In this document: positions 16,843-25,709 of the stretch, in pieces | Layout of the letters: each line of letters starts with the position of its first letter | How positions within the stretch are numbered: position 1 is the stretch's first letter | From: Methanoregula sp. | GTDB taxonomy: Archaea > Halobacteriota > Methanomicrobia > Methanomicrobiales > Methanospirillaceae | DNA: 37,504 nt | Direction of reading: 5' to 3' | NCBI GenBank assembly: GCA_026394595.1 | Contig: JAPKXX010000102.1 | Span: forward strand, 1 to 37,504 | Notes under the pieces: generated by a model | Database searches by the model: none | What the model was told of the DNA's origin: nothing | The model's input: the letters and a program-made list of their open reading frames with translations, nothing else | Made by a program: the position numbers and the translations under genes

Positions 16843-17409
16843 CTAAACCACCAATTGTATGATATGAGGCGTAATAAAAGCCTCGACCACCGCCGCAATG
16901 CTGATAAGAGGAAGTACAAGGAGGACGAAGCGCCGCGCAAGCTGCTGCGCATCCACCGCAGCATCGCCAGAACCATAGTACTCGTTCACCAGTGACTGGG
17001 AGAACATGACTCCCAACGCACCTGCAATGACAAATCCGGGGATCTCAAAGATCCCATGCGGGAGGATTGCAGCAGCGACAAATGCGAAACTGTGCTGTTC
17101 GTGGACAAGCTCCATAATGGCGCCGATCACAATCCCGTTGAGGCTCATGATGAAGATGGTCAGGATGCCAAAAGATGCCCCTCCTAAAAAGAGCAGGAGG
17201 CAGGCTTCGAGGTTGTTGGCAAAGATCTTCCCGCTGATTTCAAGGGAAGTGCCCCCCATTACCTGTCCTGCAACCTGCTTTTCGAAGAGGGCCATGAACT
17301 CCTCTCCAATCTCCGGGTGCTGCGCTGTGCCAACCCATCCAATCAGGATCGTAGAGAAGAACAGCAGAAAGATGATGATGATCGCGTTTTTCAGGCTGGC
17401 TTCAGACAT
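16843..17409 (-). CDS. SpoIIM-family (DUF95-like) integral membrane protein
   Basis: The 188 residues contain about five membrane helices, with the SpoIIM/DUF95 signature [17 protein letters not shown] followed by [19 protein letters not shown]. Archaeal members are not involved in sporulation and have no established function; membrane organisation or transport is speculation. Its start overlaps the 3' end of the DUF63 gene by eight bases, and proS begins two bases after it, so the three are translated from one message. Confidence 0.85.
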   Translation of the reverse strand: MSEASLKNAIIIIFLLFFSTILIGWVGTAQHPEIGEEFMALFEKQVAGQVMGGTSLEISGKIFANNLEACLLLFLGGASFGILTIFIMSLNGIVIGAIMELVHEQHSFAFVAAAILPHGIFEIPGFVIAGALGVMFSQSLVNEYYGSGDAAVDAQQLARRFVLLVLPLISIAAVVEAFITPHIIQLVV

Positions 17410-18268
17410 AGAGCACCATCCGGGTCATGTCGCGGATGCCAGGGGCAAGTCCGACCACGATCATTGCGAGCATCACCAGGTACCAGAACGCCTGGTTTGC
17501 TTCTTTCCTGTAGAGCTCCATGATATAGATAGCGGGGAAGATTACAAGCAGTTTCAGGGGATACATCACAAAGGCAGTACCGGTCAGGTCGATAAGCGTT
17601 GACCCGACAACGTGTTGTTCGATATACTGCAGCGCAGGATGGAGATCGATACCGAAACTCGTTGCGCTTGCGTCCAGCATGTGCCCGAAGATAAGCGTGA
17701 GATAGAGCGGTTCGCTGGCATATTTCCATGAAAAAAGATACCTCACGCATGCCCAGACTGCAACGGTTGTGGCGAGTGCCATGACCATGATAATACAGAA
17801 TATCCCGGCATCAACCGTGGAATTGTTGATCCCCCAGGCAAGCAGTACGAGTGAGACGGTAATTACAGAAAGTATACCGGCAAAAGCGTATAGGGAGAGA
17901 ATATTTTTGGTACATCCCTGCAACGTCATGTATCGCGAGAGAAACAGCATGCCAATGGTGTAAAAAAAGAGGACGAAGTATATCAGCGGGGTGACAAGGA
18001 GGAACTGGAGATCCCCTTTGACCATCCCCGTGTCCTGTACAACCCTGAGAACCCCGCCCAGCACGACGTAGGGGAGGGTAGCAAGGATGAATGTCGTGTC
18101 AATTTTAAACCCGATATCCGAGAGCCACGTAGACTGCGACATCCAGCGATACAGCAAATACACACCGGCAACAAGAATGATCGCGTACGTGAGTGTATCG
18201 ACGACATTGTACGGCTGGCCGAGCCGTATGGGATCGATGTAGTATTTGTAGATGAACTCACTAATCAT
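17402..18268 (-). CDS. DUF63 family integral membrane protein
   Basis: The 288 residues have seven or eight membrane helices and the DUF63 pattern: an N-terminal FIYKYYIDPI, YVVLGGVLRVVQDTG, and a helix with FGHMLDASATSFGID, where polar residues inside the membrane suggest a catalytic or binding site. The function is unknown; the family is nearly restricted to euryarchaea. It is the first gene of the DUF63-SpoIIM-proS group. The start codons of this gene and of the divergent egsA are only 11 bp apart, and a minus-strand TATA box lies inside egsA. Confidence 0.88.
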   Translation of the reverse strand: MISEFIYKYYIDPIRLGQPYNVVDTLTYAIILVAGVYLLYRWMSQSTWLSDIGFKIDTTFILATLPYVVLGGVLRVVQDTGMVKGDLQFLLVTPLIYFVLFFYTIGMLFLSRYMTLQGCTKNILSLYAFAGILSVITVSLVLLAWGINNSTVDAGIFCIIMVMALATTVAVWACVRYLFSWKYASEPLYLTLIFGHMLDASATSFGIDLHPALQYIEQHVVGSTLIDLTGTAFVMYPLKLLVIFPAIYIMELYRKEANQAFWYLVMLAMIVVGLAPGIRDMTRMVLYV

Positions 18269-18279
18269 TTCTGATCTTA

Positions 18280-19359
18280 ATGAGCGCAGAGCCTATAAAA
18301 TTACTCAAATCGAAACCGTTCGACAAGTCACGGTGGATGCAGCTGCCCCGTGACGTGGTGATCGGTCACGACGTCCTCCCGCAGATCCCCTCGGTCTGCA
18401 AGGATCTCATGCTCGGGGGTTCCGCACTCATCATCTCAGGAAAAAGCACGATGGACCTTGCCGGGGACCGTGTGCGGGGCTATCTGGATGAAAACTATGA
18501 CATTACCTTGTTCACCGCAGAAACGATCAACGCGTCTGTCATCAAAGAGGGGGAAGCGGCGGCATTAGGCGTTGACTTTGTGATCGGTGTCGGGGGCGGC
18601 AGGGTGATCGATACCGCGAAGATCATCTCGTTCAACACCGACCGCCAGTTCATTTCGGTACCCACTGCGGCATCACATGACGGGATTGCATCAGCCCGTG
18701 CCTCTGTGCCAACCATGGAGGGGCACGCGTCCCTTGAGGCGCATCCGCCTATTGCGATCGTTGCCGATACGGGAATTATCGCCGCAGCCCCACACCGTCT
18801 CCTCGCCGCCGGATGTGCAGACATCATTTCCAACTATACGGCGATCCTTGACTGGGAACTCGCTCACAGGGTCAAGGGAGAACCGATGAGCGAGTACGCA
18901 ATGGCGCTCTCAAAAATGACCGCTGAGATCCTCGTAAAGAACGCTCACATAATAAAACCGCATACGGAACAGTCTGCATGGTTTGTTGTAAAGGCGCTTG
19001 TCTCAAGCGGAGTTGCGATGAGCATCGCAGGCTCCTCGCGCCCGGGGAGCGGGAGCGAACATAAGTTCTCCCACGCACTTGACCGGCTTGCACCGGGGAA
19101 AGCGCTCCACGGCGAGAGCTGCGGGATTGGCACGATCATCTCGATGTACCTTCACGGGGGAGACTGGAAAGGGATCCGTGCATCACTGAAAGCGATCGGG
19201 GCGCCCACAACACCACGCGAGATCGGGATCAGCGATGAGACCGCGGTCGACGCCCTCCTGATGGCAAAGACTATCCGTCCGGAGCGCTTCACTATTCTCG
19301 ATATGGGGCTCACCAGGGAATCTGCGGAGAAGATCGTCAGGATGTTGTACGTGGAGTAA
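18280..19359 (+). CDS. egsA: sn-Glycerol-1-phosphate dehydrogenase
   Basis: This enzyme reduces dihydroxyacetone phosphate to sn-glycerol-1-phosphate, the backbone of archaeal ether lipids. The 359-residue protein carries the family motifs: PRDVVIGHDVL, IGVGGGRVIDTAK for NAD(P) binding, SVPTAASHDGIASARAS, and the zinc-binding part GSEHKFSHALDRLAPGKALHGESCG, with its His ligands. Met20 (MQLPRDVV) is a possible later start, but KPFDKSRWMQLPRD is also typical of relatives. UPF0179 follows five bases after its stop. Ggr at 29682, elsewhere in the window, acts later in the same lipid pathway. Confidence 0.96.
   Translation: MSAEPIKLLKSKPFDKSRWMQLPRDVVIGHDVLPQIPSVCKDLMLGGSALIISGKSTMDLAGDRVRGYLDENYDITLFTAETINASVIKEGEAAALGVDFVIGVGGGRVIDTAKIISFNTDRQFISVPTAASHDGIASARASVPTMEGHASLEAHPPIAIVADTGIIAAAPHRLLAAGCADIISNYTAILDWELAHRVKGEPMSEYAMALSKMTAEILVKNAHIIKPHTEQSAWFVVKALVSSGVAMSIAGSSRPGSGSEHKFSHALDRLAPGKALHGESCGIGTIISMYLHGGDWKGIRASLKAIGAPTTPREIGISDETAVDALLMAKTIRPERFTILDMGLTRESAEKIVRMLYVE
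18292..18304 (-). promoter_or_regulatory. TATA box of the DUF63 group, inside egsA
   Basis: The minus strand reads GTAATTTTATAGG; the TTTTATAGG core is centred about 28 bp from the DUF63 ATG at 18268. This predicts a leaderless transcript and places the promoter within the first codons of the divergent egsA gene. Confidence 0.6.
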
Positions 19360-19364
19360 CCGGC

Positions 19365-19811
19365 ATGGCGGAGACAAAGACCAAGGTCACGCTGATTGGC
19401 ACGGTGCATGCAAAACCGGGGGTCGAGTTCGTATTTGAGGGGGAGATTCCTGCATGCGATAACTGCAAGGTGAAAAAAGCATGCCACAACCTGCAGAAAG
19501 GCCACAAGTACCGCATTGTCACCGTCCGCACCACGCACCATGAATGCAGCGTGCACCTGAACGGTGTGACGGCAGTTGAAGTGATGGAAGCCCCGATCAC
19601 TGCGCTCATCAGTGCGGATATGGCGATTGCCAATTCAAAGATCACTTTCGAAGCCTCCTGTAACAAGGCGGACTGCCGGAGCTTCGAGCTCTGCCACCCC
19701 GACGGGATCGTCGATGGCGAAAAATATGTTGTTATCGATGTTCTTGGCAATGCTCCCGACATCTGCAGCAAAGGCCGGTCGCTTAAACTTGTCGAACTGA
19801 AAAGCCCGTAA
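19365..19811 (+). CDS. UPF0179 family protein
   Basis: The 148 residues match the methanogen/haloarchaeal UPF0179 family from memory: LIGTxHAKPGxEFxFEG at the start, ACDNCKVKKACHNLQKG, a HHEC site, and CNKADCRSFELCHPDG. The many conserved Cys suggest a metal or Fe-S site. The function is unknown. It follows egsA by five bases and is probably co-transcribed. A pyrimidine-rich tract ending in TTTTTTATT (19850-19858) lies downstream and may terminate the pair. Confidence 0.88.
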   Translation: MAETKTKVTLIGTVHAKPGVEFVFEGEIPACDNCKVKKACHNLQKGHKYRIVTVRTTHHECSVHLNGVTAVEVMEAPITALISADMAIANSKITFEASCNKADCRSFELCHPDGIVDGEKYVVIDVLGNAPDICSKGRSLKLVELKSP

Positions 19812-19976
19812 CTGTTCTTTTCTCGTCTTCTCTCTTTCCCAATCCCCCCTTTTTTATTAAAATGCCACGAAAGCGGTGGAAAAATTCAACCCTGCCATAT
19901 CCTCTCATGTTCACGGGTACACAGGTACGGGAAGATGTATAGGGTAGAAGTGCAAAAACCAAAAACGAGGCATGAA

Positions 19977-20552
19977 ATGAAAGTTGTCGCATTCAACGGG
20001 AGTGCACGCAAGGACGGCAACACTGCCATCCTTGTCAATGCGGTGTTTAAAGAACTCAAAAAAGAGGGCATCAGGACCGAGCTCGTCCAGATGGCAGGTA
20101 AAAAGATCCAGGGCTGCATCGCGTGCGGGAAATGCTTTGAGAACAAGGACAAGCAATGTGCCGTGAAAGGCGATATTGCAAACGCATGCATCGAAAAGAT
20201 GCTGGATGCAGACGGCATCATTCTTGCATCGCCTACGTACTTTGCTGATGTCTCTGCCGGCATGAAGGCGCTGATCGAGCGTGCGGGATTTGTGGCAAGG
20301 GCAAACAACGATATGTTCCGGCGCAAAGTCGGCGCATCGGTGGTCGCAGTCCGCAGGGGGGGCGCGATCCACGCATTTGACACAATAAACCACTTCTTCT
20401 TCATCAGCCAGATGATTGTCCCCGGGTCATCCTACTGGAATATAGGGATCGGGCTTGCGCCGGGCGATGTAAAGGGCGATGATGAAGGGATTGCGACGAT
20501 GAAGACGCTGGGCGCAAACATGGCGTGGGTGCTCAAAAAGATAAAAGGGTAA
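19977..20552 (+). CDS. Iron-sulfur flavoprotein (NADPH-dependent FMN reductase family)
   Basis: From ATG 19977 (GAGG eight bases upstream) the protein has 191 residues. It shows a flavodoxin-like fold with the FMN phosphate loop NGSARKDGNT at 7-16, the compact Cys motif C47-x2-C50-x2-C53-x7-C61 that binds a [4Fe-4S] cluster in the Isf family of methanogens, and the SPTYFADVSAGMKALIER segment. Isf-type proteins pass electrons from ferredoxin and help to remove oxygen or peroxide. The partner here is unknown. The frame is open upstream to 19935, but the FMN loop position supports ATG 19977. Confidence 0.9.
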   Translation: MKVVAFNGSARKDGNTAILVNAVFKELKKEGIRTELVQMAGKKIQGCIACGKCFENKDKQCAVKGDIANACIEKMLDADGIILASPTYFADVSAGMKALIERAGFVARANNDMFRRKVGASVVAVRRGGAIHAFDTINHFFFISQMIVPGSSYWNIGIGLAPGDVKGDDEGIATMKTLGANMAWVLKKIKG

Positions 20553-20622
20553 CAGCACACCCGGGTCCTGTAGGCTTTTGCACGAATGCAGGCCGGACTG
20601 GCGGTTCCTGACAGATGATTTT

Positions 20623-21486
20623 TTATATCTCTGCCACCAGCGCAAGTTCATGTGCCATTGACAGGATGCCGGAGTACCCTTCAAGGTCCCGCAGCCACCG
20701 TTCGGGGATCGCGCCCATTCCCCAGCAGGCGCCGGCAAGCGCCCCGCAGCAGGCGCCAACGGTGTCCGCATCCCCGCCAAGATTGACGGCTGAGATCACT
20801 GCGTCCTCAAATGAAGCGGCGTTCATAAAACAGAAGAGGGCAGCATGGGCACAGAGCAGTGCATCAAGCGAGGGGTCCGGGGGGTAGTTCTTATAGTTCG
20901 AAAGCATAGTAGAAACCTCATCATTCCGGCAGCGGGCGGAGGCAATGCGGTATGCATCATCCCTTGAGCTCCCGCGGCACATTGCACTGGTCATCGTGTT
21001 AAGCCAGACAGAACAGTGGGCGGCGACCATGTCATAGTGCGTGAGGCGCGAGCAGGCGATGCTCATCACCTCAACCGAAGCCGGCGTGAAGAACACCCCT
21101 ACGGGAAATCCCCGCATCACGCTCCCGTTGCTCCGGCTTGCGCCCAGCCGCTCATGCGCAATAGTGGCAGCCTGCTGAACCGGGACGCCTTCCCGTACAA
21201 GATCGAAGACCGCGGAAGACGTAGGACCGAACCACTGGGGGTTCCCGCGGTACGCTGCGACAAAACGCGCCATCATGTCATCAGGGTCGAACCTGCGGCA
21301 TGTGGCAAGCGATGCGGCAACTGCCAGTGCCTGCAGGGTATCGTCGGTGACCTCGCCCTTTGTCCTTGGGTGCCTGCCGCCCGGGAGCATGTCGGTCACC
21401 CGCTTGCGGGGTGCCGGTAATCCCTCAAGGGGCGCGCCCAAAGCGTCCCCAATTGCGAGCCCGATCAGGGTTCCGCAGCTGCGCAC
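20623..21486 (-). CDS. ADP-ribosylglycohydrolase family protein
   Basis: This family removes ADP-ribose from modified targets (DraG/ARH type). The 287 residues from GTG 21486 carry LAIGDALGAPLEG, the metal-binding EVTDDT, SNGSVMR and the C-terminal NLGGDADTVGA with the paired Asp residues that bind the two Mg ions, so it should be active; the target is unknown. TTG 21510 and GTG 21507 are in frame upstream, but a TATA element at 21510-21522 overlaps them. A leaderless start at GTG 21486, just before the first family motif, is more likely. Confidence 0.9.
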   Translation of the reverse strand: MRSCGTLIGLAIGDALGAPLEGLPAPRKRVTDMLPGGRHPRTKGEVTDDTLQALAVAASLATCRRFDPDDMMARFVAAYRGNPQWFGPTSSAVFDLVREGVPVQQAATIAHERLGASRSNGSVMRGFPVGVFFTPASVEVMSIACSRLTHYDMVAAHCSVWLNTMTSAMCRGSSRDDAYRIASARCRNDEVSTMLSNYKNYPPDPSLDALLCAHAALFCFMNAASFEDAVISAVNLGGDADTVGACCGALAGACWGMGAIPERWLRDLEGYSGILSMAHELALVAEI

Positions 21487-21509
21487 GTGATCTGATATAA
21501 AGGTCACCA

Positions 21510-21523
21510 ATAAGATATATTAG
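21510..21523 (-). promoter_or_regulatory. TATA element for the ADP-ribosylglycohydrolase gene
   Basis: The minus strand reads CTAATATATCTTAT; it is centred about 30 bp from GTG 21486 and overlaps the upstream candidate starts. UPF0058 is divergent from it at 21562. Confidence 0.5.
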
Positions 21524-21561
21524 CAGATAAGGAAATGTAATTTTTTGCGGAAGGTGATAGT

Positions 21562-21828
21562 GTGCAAAAAGAAGAATTACTCCATTTACATATGCTGATG
21601 ATTCACATCAAAAAGTATTATGAAGGCATCACCAACGAAGAAATCCCAACAGAACGTTATAATTCCCTTACCATCTCTCCTGTCCACATTCATAAGGATA
21701 AAAAAGCCCACAAGGAAGCCCTCCTTGTCTTGGGCGATGAGATTGTACATCATATCCACGGGCAACGCGTGCCTGTGATAACCTATTCTTCTGAGACTGG
21801 TTCGACTCGGGTTGCAGCCGGACATTAA
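21562..21828 (+). CDS. UPF0058 family protein
   Basis: The 88-residue protein starts at a GTG behind AAGGTGATAG and matches the small archaeal UPF0058 family from memory: MQKEELLHLHMLM at the start, HIHKDKKAHKEALLVLG in the middle and a polar tail. It is helical and soluble; its function is not known. It ends five bases before elp3 and may be the first gene of the long plus-strand run. Confidence 0.85.
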   Translation: MQKEELLHLHMLMIHIKKYYEGITNEEIPTERYNSLTISPVHIHKDKKAHKEALLVLGDEIVHHIHGQRVPVITYSSETGSTRVAAGH

Positions 21829-21833
21829 TTTTT

Positions 21834-23414
21834 ATGGATGAGGTGAAGGCATACCGGGAGATCATCTCCCGCATCATCTCCCTCGAACCCGGTGATGAAC
21901 GGGTTGTTTCTGCCAAGATCGATGTGTGCCGGAAGTACGGACTCTCCCTTGTGCCCAGGAACTCTGCGCTGCTTTCGGCTGCACTTCCTGCCGAACGGGA
22001 GCGGTTGCGGAAGCTGCTGCTTGTCAAACCGACCCGCACGCTTTCGGGCGTGGCTCCGATTGCGGTGATGACTTCTCCCTCACCGTGCCCGCACGGCAAA
22101 TGCCTGCCATGCCCCGGCGGCCCGGATCACCCGTTCAAATCCCCGCAGAGCTATACAGGAGAGGAGCCTGCAGCACTGCGTGCCCGCGAGCATGACTACG
22201 ACCCTTACCGGCAGGTTCAGGCACGCCTTGCCCAGTTCGAGCTCCTCGGTCACCGTGTGGACAAGGCAGAGCTGATCGTGATGGGCGGCACGATGACCGC
22301 ACGCACACCAGAGTACCAAGAGGGATTTGTCTCCCGTTGCATTGAGGCGATGAATGAGTATCCGGATGGCTCTGCTAAACAGGCAGTATTTCCGGATTTC
22401 GAGACCGTGTCTTCTGCAAATGAAGAATCCGGCGTCCGCTGTGTGGCGATCACATTCGAGACCCGGCCGGACTGGTGCCGGCGCGATCACATTAGCAGGA
22501 TGCTTTCGCTTGGCGTGACCAAGGTAGAGCTCGGGGTCCAGCACACCGATGATCGCATCCTGCAGCTGAACCGGCGGGGCTGCACCGTAGAGGATACTAT
22601 AGAAGCAAACCGGCTCCTGCGGGATGCAGGGCTCAAAGTCGGGTTCCACATGATGCCCAACCTGCCGGGTTCCGATCCTGCATCAGACCGGGCGATGTTT
22701 GAGACAATCTTTTCCGATCCCCGGTTCCAGCCGGACTTTCTCAAGATATACCCGACGCTTGTCACTCCCGGCTCCGAGATCGAGACCCTCTGGCAGAGGG
22801 GTGAGTATGCCCCGTACAGCGAGGAGGGGATGATCGACCTTGTCGCGTACGCAAAATCGTTGATCCCCGAGTACACCCGGCTCCAGCGGATCCAGCGCGA
22901 CATCCCGGCCAAGCTGATCGTCGCCGGGTCGCGCCACTCGAACTTCAGGCAGCTTGCACAACAACGGCTGCGCGAAACAGGCAGAAGCTGCCGCTGCATC
23001 CGCTGCCGGGAGATCGGGCGCCTGCCATCAGGAGTGGATCCGGAACTGCAGATGCTCACGTACGAATGCTGTGGGGGAACTGAGCACTTCATCTCCGCCG
23101 TCTCCGGAGATTCGCTCATCGGGTTTGCACGCCTGAGGTTTCCCTCATCGATCTATTCACCGGAGCTTGAAGGGGCAGCTCTGCTGCGTGAGCTCCATGT
23201 GTACGGGAGTATCGTCCCGCTGGGCAGAGCCGCTGACGAGGAGGAGTACCAGCACCGCAGTCATGGCAAAGGACTCCTTTCCCGCGCTGAGGAGATCGCA
23301 CGCGATGCGGGATTCCGGCGGCTTGCAATCATGAGCGGGATCGGGGTGCGCCCTTATTACCGCAGACAGGGATATGAGCGGGCAGGACCATACATGGCAA
23401 AGGAGCTTGTATGA
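21834..23414 (+). CDS. elp3: Elp3, tRNA wobble-uridine carboxymethylating enzyme
   Basis: Elp3 adds a carboxymethyl-type group to C5 of U34 in tRNA, using acetyl-CoA and a radical SAM mechanism. The 526 residues contain the N-terminal tRNA-binding part, the radical SAM cluster site C85-x4-C90-x2-C93 (CPHGKCLPC), GVQHTDDRIL, GFHMMPNLPGSD, a zinc/Cys region (CRCIRCREIG), and the GNAT acetyl-CoA domain from about 400 to the end, with HGKGLLSRAEEIARDAG and YYRRQGYERAGPYMAKEL. Its stop overlaps priS by four bases (ATGA), which implies coupled translation. Confidence 0.96.
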   Translation: MDEVKAYREIISRIISLEPGDERVVSAKIDVCRKYGLSLVPRNSALLSAALPAERERLRKLLLVKPTRTLSGVAPIAVMTSPSPCPHGKCLPCPGGPDHPFKSPQSYTGEEPAALRAREHDYDPYRQVQARLAQFELLGHRVDKAELIVMGGTMTARTPEYQEGFVSRCIEAMNEYPDGSAKQAVFPDFETVSSANEESGVRCVAITFETRPDWCRRDHISRMLSLGVTKVELGVQHTDDRILQLNRRGCTVEDTIEANRLLRDAGLKVGFHMMPNLPGSDPASDRAMFETIFSDPRFQPDFLKIYPTLVTPGSEIETLWQRGEYAPYSEEGMIDLVAYAKSLIPEYTRLQRIQRDIPAKLIVAGSRHSNFRQLAQQRLRETGRSCRCIRCREIGRLPSGVDPELQMLTYECCGGTEHFISAVSGDSLIGFARLRFPSSIYSPELEGAALLRELHVYGSIVPLGRAADEEEYQHRSHGKGLLSRAEEIARDAGFRRLAIMSGIGVRPYYRRQGYERAGPYMAKELV

Positions 23415-24544
23415 AGCCCGCGACCCTCGAATTTGTCAGGCAGCGCTTTGCCGACTATTACAAAAAGGCTGTTCTGGTCGCACCTTCCTCAACTGAGCAG
23501 CGGGAGTGGGGTTTTGTCCTCTTCTCACCAGGATTTCCCGAGATTCACATGCGAAGGCATATCGGATTTCCGGGCAGGGACGAACTTTTTGAGTATGTAA
23601 AAAATCTCATCCCCGCTCATGTCTACTATTCCAGCGCCTACTACGAGCAGCCGGATGCCCCGACCATGAAGGATAAGCGCTGGCTGGGGGCTGACCTTAT
23701 CTTTGATCTCGATGCCGACCATATCATGAGGGGGCCGTACGATATCATGCTCGGCAGGGTAAAGGAGGAGACTGAAAAACTCCTTTCAATGCTGGTCGGG
23801 GAATTCGGCATCGATCCCAAGACTATCGATATCGTATTTTCCGGCGGGCGAGGCTACCACATCCATGTGAAGGATATCGCATTCCGCTCATGGGGAAGCG
23901 CCGAGCGCCGGGAGGTTATCGATTATGTCTGCGGGATTGGAATCGATCCTTCGGCAATGCTTTCAGGAAAAAAGACCGTTTCAGTCGGGTGGCAGGTGCG
24001 GTACCGTGAGTCGCTCATTGACTATCTCCGCTGGATCGGGACGCTGCCGGAGACCGATGCCCACGCCCACCTTGCCGGCATTCCCGGTATTGGTAAGATT
24101 ACCGCAGGCAAGATCCTCGAGAAAAGGGAGGTCATCATTGCCGAGCTCGTCCATTCCCCGGATCCCGTGCTGCTGAAAAAATTCCCTGGCTTATCCGGTA
24201 TTGTATCGGCAGATGAGAGCGGGTTTAAAAAACGCCTTCTGGAGCGGGCAGCACTTGCCGATGAGCCGGTCACCACCGATACAAAGCGCCTGATCCGTAT
24301 GCCCACGTCACTGCATGGAGGGAGCGGCATGCAGGTCCAGCACATCGAGATCCGGAACCTTGCCGGTTTTGACCCCCTGACCGATGCGGTGGTGTTCGGG
24401 ACGAGGGACGTGAGACTTGAGCTGACGGGCAATATCACGGTGCCGATGCTCGGAAGTACTTATCAGCTTACAAAAGGGATCAATAAAGTACCGGAAGCGG
24501 TGGCAGTCTTCCTCTGTTGCCGTGGGATTGCAGAGATTGCATGA
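23411..24544 (+). CDS. priS: DNA primase small (catalytic) subunit PriS
   Basis: PriS makes primers for DNA replication with PriL, whose gene is not in the window. The 377 residues include the catalytic Asp pair D99/D101 in GADLIFDLDADH, the SGGRGYHIHV phosphate-binding segment, and a typical C-terminal part (RLIRMPTSLHGGSGMQV). It follows elp3 with a four-base overlap, and the GINS gene begins nine bases after it. The primase-GINS order is widely conserved in euryarchaea and fits the physical contact of both with the replisome. Confidence 0.96.
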   Translation: MKPATLEFVRQRFADYYKKAVLVAPSSTEQREWGFVLFSPGFPEIHMRRHIGFPGRDELFEYVKNLIPAHVYYSSAYYEQPDAPTMKDKRWLGADLIFDLDADHIMRGPYDIMLGRVKEETEKLLSMLVGEFGIDPKTIDIVFSGGRGYHIHVKDIAFRSWGSAERREVIDYVCGIGIDPSAMLSGKKTVSVGWQVRYRESLIDYLRWIGTLPETDAHAHLAGIPGIGKITAGKILEKREVIIAELVHSPDPVLLKKFPGLSGIVSADESGFKKRLLERAALADEPVTTDTKRLIRMPTSLHGGSGMQVQHIEIRNLAGFDPLTDAVVFGTRDVRLELTGNITVPMLGSTYQLTKGINKVPEAVAVFLCCRGIAEIA

Positions 24545-24553
24545 GGTTTCTTT

Positions 24554-25192
24554 ATGGTGGGACTCGATGACCTTAGAAAAACACTCCTCTCAGAGCGTGA
24601 GACCGGGCGCCTGACCAAGATACCGCAGGATCTCTTCGAGCGCACCCATACCGCTGTCCTTGCCCTGCTCACCAGAATATACGCGATCGAAGACCCGCTC
24701 TCTGATGAAGCCCGCTCCCTGATCGAAGAGACCATGAGCATCCGGGAGACCGCCCACGACATCTTTATCATAAGGACAAAAAAGATCCTCGCCCTTGCTG
24801 AGAGCCAGGCGCAGGGGTATTATATCGACCGGGAAGAGATAAAAAAGATGATCCCCCCCGAACGGGAGATGTTCGACCGGATCGCCGATGCTATTGATAC
24901 CTGCAAGGGTGTGCTGGTACACAGTGTCAACCAGTCTCTACCCCTGCAGCATGAGAGCCCTTCCACAGGTTCGCAGGATCAGCCTCTCCCGCATGAAACC
25001 GCCGCTTCAGCACCCACTCCTGTTTCTCTCCAGTACTCACTTGTGCGTGTCCTTACCGACATGGAGGCGTTCATGGGGGTTGATGGCAGGATTTATACAC
25101 TCGCCCAGGGCGATATCGTGACATTGCCGGAACGGAATGCGGAGGTTCTTGTCGGGCGCAACATAGCATTAAATATGAATCTTAGTAAATAG
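24554..25192 (+). CDS. Archaeal GINS complex subunit (Gins51-like)
   Basis: GINS links the MCM helicase and other replisome proteins. The 212 residues have a helical N-terminal domain ([20 protein letters not shown]) and, after a low-complexity linker at about 130-160 rich in Ser, Pro, Ala and Gln, a small C-terminal beta domain ([20 protein letters not shown] ... [17 protein letters not shown]). This order, helical part first and beta domain last, is that of Gins51/Sld5-Psf1 type subunits. Position directly after priS supports the call. Confidence 0.9.
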   Translation: MVGLDDLRKTLLSERETGRLTKIPQDLFERTHTAVLALLTRIYAIEDPLSDEARSLIEETMSIRETAHDIFIIRTKKILALAESQAQGYYIDREEIKKMIPPEREMFDRIADAIDTCKGVLVHSVNQSLPLQHESPSTGSQDQPLPHETAASAPTPVSLQYSLVRVLTDMEAFMGVDGRIYTLAQGDIVTLPERNAEVLVGRNIALNMNLSK

Positions 25193-25203
25193 TAATGGTA
25201 TTC

Positions 25204-25214
25204 GATATATAAAC
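25204..25214 (+). promoter_or_regulatory. Internal TATA box ahead of rpl44e
   Basis: GATATATAAAC is a good TATA match inside the gap between GINS and rpl44e. Its centre is 24 bp before the second in-frame ATG of rpl44e (25233), so a leaderless internal transcript for the ribosomal part of the run is possible. Confidence 0.5.
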
Positions 25215-25226
25215 GGGGTAATTATT

Positions 25227-25505
25227 ATGAAAATGCCAGCGAAATTCAAAACTTACTGCCCCTTTTGCAGGACCCACCAGGTGCACGAGGTTGAGAAAGT
25301 AAAGAAGGGTAAGACGACCGGGCTCCACTGGATCGACCGGCAAAAAGCGCGCAGGGGAACGGTTGGCAATATGGGCAAGTTTTCAAAGGTACCGGGCGGC
25401 GATAAACCGACAAAGAAGATCAACGTGCGGTACCGCTGTGTCACCTGCGGAAAGGCTCACCTGCGCAAAGGGTACCGTGTCTCAAAGTTCGAGCTGACGG
25501 AGTGA
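25227..25505 (+). CDS. rpl44e: Ribosomal protein eL42 (L44e)
   Basis: This is a zinc-ribbon protein of the large subunit near the E site. The 92 residues are full length for the family, with [20 protein letters not shown] at the start, the [18 protein letters not shown] segment and [11 protein letters not shown], which gives the second Cys pair. The first ATG (25227) gives the usual MKMP start; ATG 25233 would fit a leaderless mRNA from the internal TATA. rps27e follows after five bases. Confidence 0.97.
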   Translation: MKMPAKFKTYCPFCRTHQVHEVEKVKKGKTTGLHWIDRQKARRGTVGNMGKFSKVPGGDKPTKKINVRYRCVTCGKAHLRKGYRVSKFELTE

Positions 25506-25510
25506 GTGGC

Positions 25511-25699
25511 ATGGTACGCCAGATTCGGGAGAACCGGAGCCGGTTTTTTAAGGTAAAGTGTCCGGACTGCGAGAACGAACAGACCGTCTTTGAGAAAGCC
25601 AGTACAGTAGTGAACTGCGTTGTCTGCGGCAAGGAACTTGCCACTCCCACCGGCGGCAAAGCGAACGTAAAAGCTGAGATCGTCGCCGATTTCAGGTAA
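25511..25699 (+). CDS. rps27e: Ribosomal protein eS27 (S27e)
   Basis: This is a small-subunit zinc-ribbon protein. From ATG 25511 it has 62 residues, typical length, with RFFKVKCPDCENEQTVFEKA, VVNCVVCGKELATPTGGKA and the terminal VVADF-like end. A GTG at 25502 is in frame but would leave no room behind rpl44e; GAGTGAGTGG lies before the ATG. The pair L44e-S27e followed by aIF2-alpha is a standard archaeal order. Confidence 0.97.
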   Translation: MVRQIRENRSRFFKVKCPDCENEQTVFEKASTVVNCVVCGKELATPTGGKANVKAEIVADFR

Positions 25700-25709
25700 T
25701 CAGGTCGGT

